Position numbers and translations under genes: made by a program. Below are positions 5,043-5,938 of a DNA stretch of 5,938 bases, piece after piece; position 1 is the first letter of the stretch, and every line of letters starts with the position of its first letter. The DNA lies in the NCBI GenBank assembly GCA_947626405.1, contig CANQSE010000139.1, forward strand, positions 1 to 5,938, given 5' to 3'. The notes below the pieces were generated by a model. That model was not told the DNA's origin. It ran no database searches and worked only from the letters and a program-made list of their open reading frames with translations. This stretch comes from an uncultured Acetatifactor sp. (GTDB lineage: Bacteria > Bacillota > Clostridia > Lachnospirales > Lachnospiraceae).

Positions 5043-5108
5043 CATACTTCTCTCATGTCGTTTTCATACTTTTCTCATGTCATTTTTCTGCTTCTATCGT
5101 GTCGTTTT
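5043..5108. repeat. Three tandem 22-bp repeats with ATGTCG core
   Basis: Contiguous units occupy 5043-5064, 5065-5086 and 5087-5108. Units 1 and 2 both begin CATACTT and differ at two positions; unit 3 is more diverged at its left end but keeps TGTCGTTTT. The shared core (A/G)TGTC(G/A)TTTT recurs every 22 bp, about two helical turns, so bound proteins would line up on one face of the DNA. The period is not a multiple of three and no reading frame covers it. Confidence 0.85.
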
Positions 5109-5155
5109 TTGTCTTAATATCTTGAAATTTCAGGATATTTTTGTATATGACGTTT

Positions 5156-5173
5156 ATGTCGTCTTACATGTCG
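5156..5173. repeat. Two further ATGTCG motifs, 12 bp apart
   Basis: TTATGTCG (5154-5161) and ACATGTCG (5166-5173) repeat the core seen in the 22-bp array, 48-65 bp downstream of it and about 70 bp before the SpoIID-like gene. They probably belong with that array as additional sites. Confidence 0.45.
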
Positions 5174-5210
5174 CAAACAGTGTCACCTTTTTTATCACCC
5201 CTCATATTTT

Positions 5211-5216
5211 TATAAT
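5211..5216 (+). promoter_or_regulatory. Candidate -10 box for the SpoIID-domain gene
   Basis: A perfect TATAAT lies 26 nt before the start codon, giving a leader of about 20 nt, but no convincing -35 hexamer is found 16-18 nt upstream (only Ts). CATATTTTT at 5203-5211 is one base off a sigma-K-type -10, with AC 16 nt upstream, so a sporulation sigma factor remains possible. A second weak candidate is TTGAAA (5122) with TATATG (5144). Confidence 0.35.
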
Positions 5217-5242
5217 AAGCAGTAAAAAAGGAATTATTTAAT

Positions 5243-5938
5243 ATGGCTATTGGATATCTACAGGTTCAGGTTAGGACCGCTCAAAATGCCATCCCATTGG
5301 ACGGCGCACAGGTCAGAATCCTGGACAACGAAGGAAATACCCTTTATTCCCTCACTACCGACAACAGCGGCCAGGCGCAGACTGTACGCCTTGAAACTGT
5401 TGACCGCAGCTATTCACTTGATCCGGATTATTCCGGAAATCCCTACTCATCCTACAATGTTATCGTAAATCTTGAGGGTTTTCAGTCAGCCTCCGTGACG
5501 CAGATACCGATTTACGACGAGCAGACGGCAACTCTGCCCGTGACGCTGCTGCCCCTTCGCGAGAAACAGCCCAGGCTTGGCTCGGAAAACACAATCGCCA
5601 TCGGACCGCCCGCCGTCACAATGACAGGAGAGCGGAACCAGGAGGGCACTTCCGCGGAACCGCGCGTGCTGCGCCAGGACGTAATACCGAATCCCATCAC
5701 GGTTCACATGGGAGCCCCCGGGACTTCAGCGGCCAATATACAGGTGCCGTTTGCCGATTATGTAAAAAACGTCGCAAGCTGCGAAATTTACCCGACATGG
5801 CCCACAGCGGCTCTGAAAGCCAATATTTACGCCATAATGACCTTTGCAATAAACAGAGTATACACGGAGTGGTACCGCAGCCGCGGCTATAACTTTGACA
5901 TTACAAACAATACCGCTTACGATCAGTATTATGTACAG
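5243..5938 (+). CDS. SpoIID-domain sporulation/cell-wall protein (3' end outside window)
   Basis: The first 232 codons are present; the gene runs off the window without a stop. The ATG follows AAGGAA with a 9-nt spacer. Residues 1 to about 100 look like a carboxypeptidase-regulatory-like beta sandwich (GYLQVQVRTAQNAIPLDGAQV, DNSGQAQTV, YNVIVNLEGFQ). A Pro/Gln/Arg-rich linker follows. From about residue 150 comes a SpoIID-like domain: ITVHMG, then IQVPFADYVKNVASCEIYP, TWPTAALKANIYAIMTFAIN and YTEWYRSRGYNFDITN. SpoIID is the lytic transglycosylase that trims peptidoglycan during forespore engulfment. Related clostridial proteins, as I remember them, often carry a C-terminal peptidoglycan-binding domain, which would lie beyond the window. 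No signal peptide or membrane helix is visible, so this is not SpoIID itself. It may act inside the mother cell or after its lysis. Confidence 0.82.
   Translation, partial: MAIGYLQVQVRTAQNAIPLDGAQVRILDNEGNTLYSLTTDNSGQAQTVRLETVDRSYSLDPDYSGNPYSSYNVIVNLEGFQSASVTQIPIYDEQTATLPVTLLPLREKQPRLGSENTIAIGPPAVTMTGERNQEGTSAEPRVLRQDVIPNPITVHMGAPGTSAANIQVPFADYVKNVASCEIYPTWPTAALKANIYAIMTFAINRVYTEWYRSRGYNFDITNNTAYDQYYVQ

Larger units (their letters stand above)
4859..5242. other. Divergent intergenic region, 384 bp
   Basis: No coding sequence is supported on either strand. The left part is the tRNA leader and promoter (minus strand). The remainder is AT-rich and, on the plus strand, strongly T-biased. It holds a 15-bp palindrome, three 22-bp tandem repeats, a 10-bp palindrome TGAAATTTCA (5123-5132) overlapping a possible TTGAAA -35 box (5122-5127), two further ATGTCG copies, and a TATAAT box close to the plus-strand gene. 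Confidence 0.8.

Noticed and set aside
5043..5108. CRISPR array
   Set aside because: The 22-bp units are contiguous with no spacers, number only three and have no cas gene nearby. The same applies to the 9-bp array at 4391-4453.

Overview
The window looks like chromosomal DNA from a spore-forming member of the Clostridia, most likely Lachnospiraceae. The grounds are: moderate GC content with AT-rich spacers, AGGAGG-type ribosome binding sites, closely packed minus-strand housekeeping genes, a DUF6171 zinc-ribbon-like protein, a DUF1700/HAAS membrane protein, a SpoIID-domain protein, and a promoter matching the forespore sigma-G consensus. The taxonomic call is by protein resemblance only; no search was run.

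Layout, left to right. (1) 47-3470, minus strand: a four-gene operon, read from a good sigma-A promoter (3442-3470). Its genes are a THUMP-domain class I RNA methyltransferase (2236-3399), a membrane-anchored protein with a degenerate amidase_3 fold (1164-2249), the RdgB/HAM1 XTP/dITP diphosphatase (501-1142) and a YfcE/YsnB-type metallophosphoesterase (47-523). Two of the three junctions overlap. (2) 3473-3812, minus strand: a stand-alone 49-residue Asn/Gln-rich protein with its own sigma-G-type promoter, a hairpin-rich leader and a strong stem-loop behind it. (3) 3842-4951, minus strand: tRNA-Arg(ACG) with a textbook sigma-A promoter and an intrinsic terminator. It is followed closely by the DUF6171 gene, a seven-unit 9-bp repeat rich in AAGGA, and the DUF1700 gene. 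(4) 4859-5242: a divergent, T-rich intergenic region of 384 bp with a perfect 15-bp palindrome, three tandem 22-bp repeats and further ATGTCG motifs. (5) 5243-5938, plus strand: a SpoIID-domain protein cut by the window edge.

Functionally, region 1 mixes rRNA modification, nucleotide-pool cleaning and envelope work. Regions 2 and 5 point to sporulation. The observations most worth following are: the amidase homologue that has lost both zinc-binding histidines and the usual catalytic glutamate; the Asn/Gln-rich mini-protein behind a perfect sigma-G consensus (a candidate analogue of the gamma-type small acid-soluble spore proteins); the array of Shine-Dalgarno-like repeats ahead of the HAAS gene; and the helically phased 22-bp repeats upstream of the SpoIID gene.
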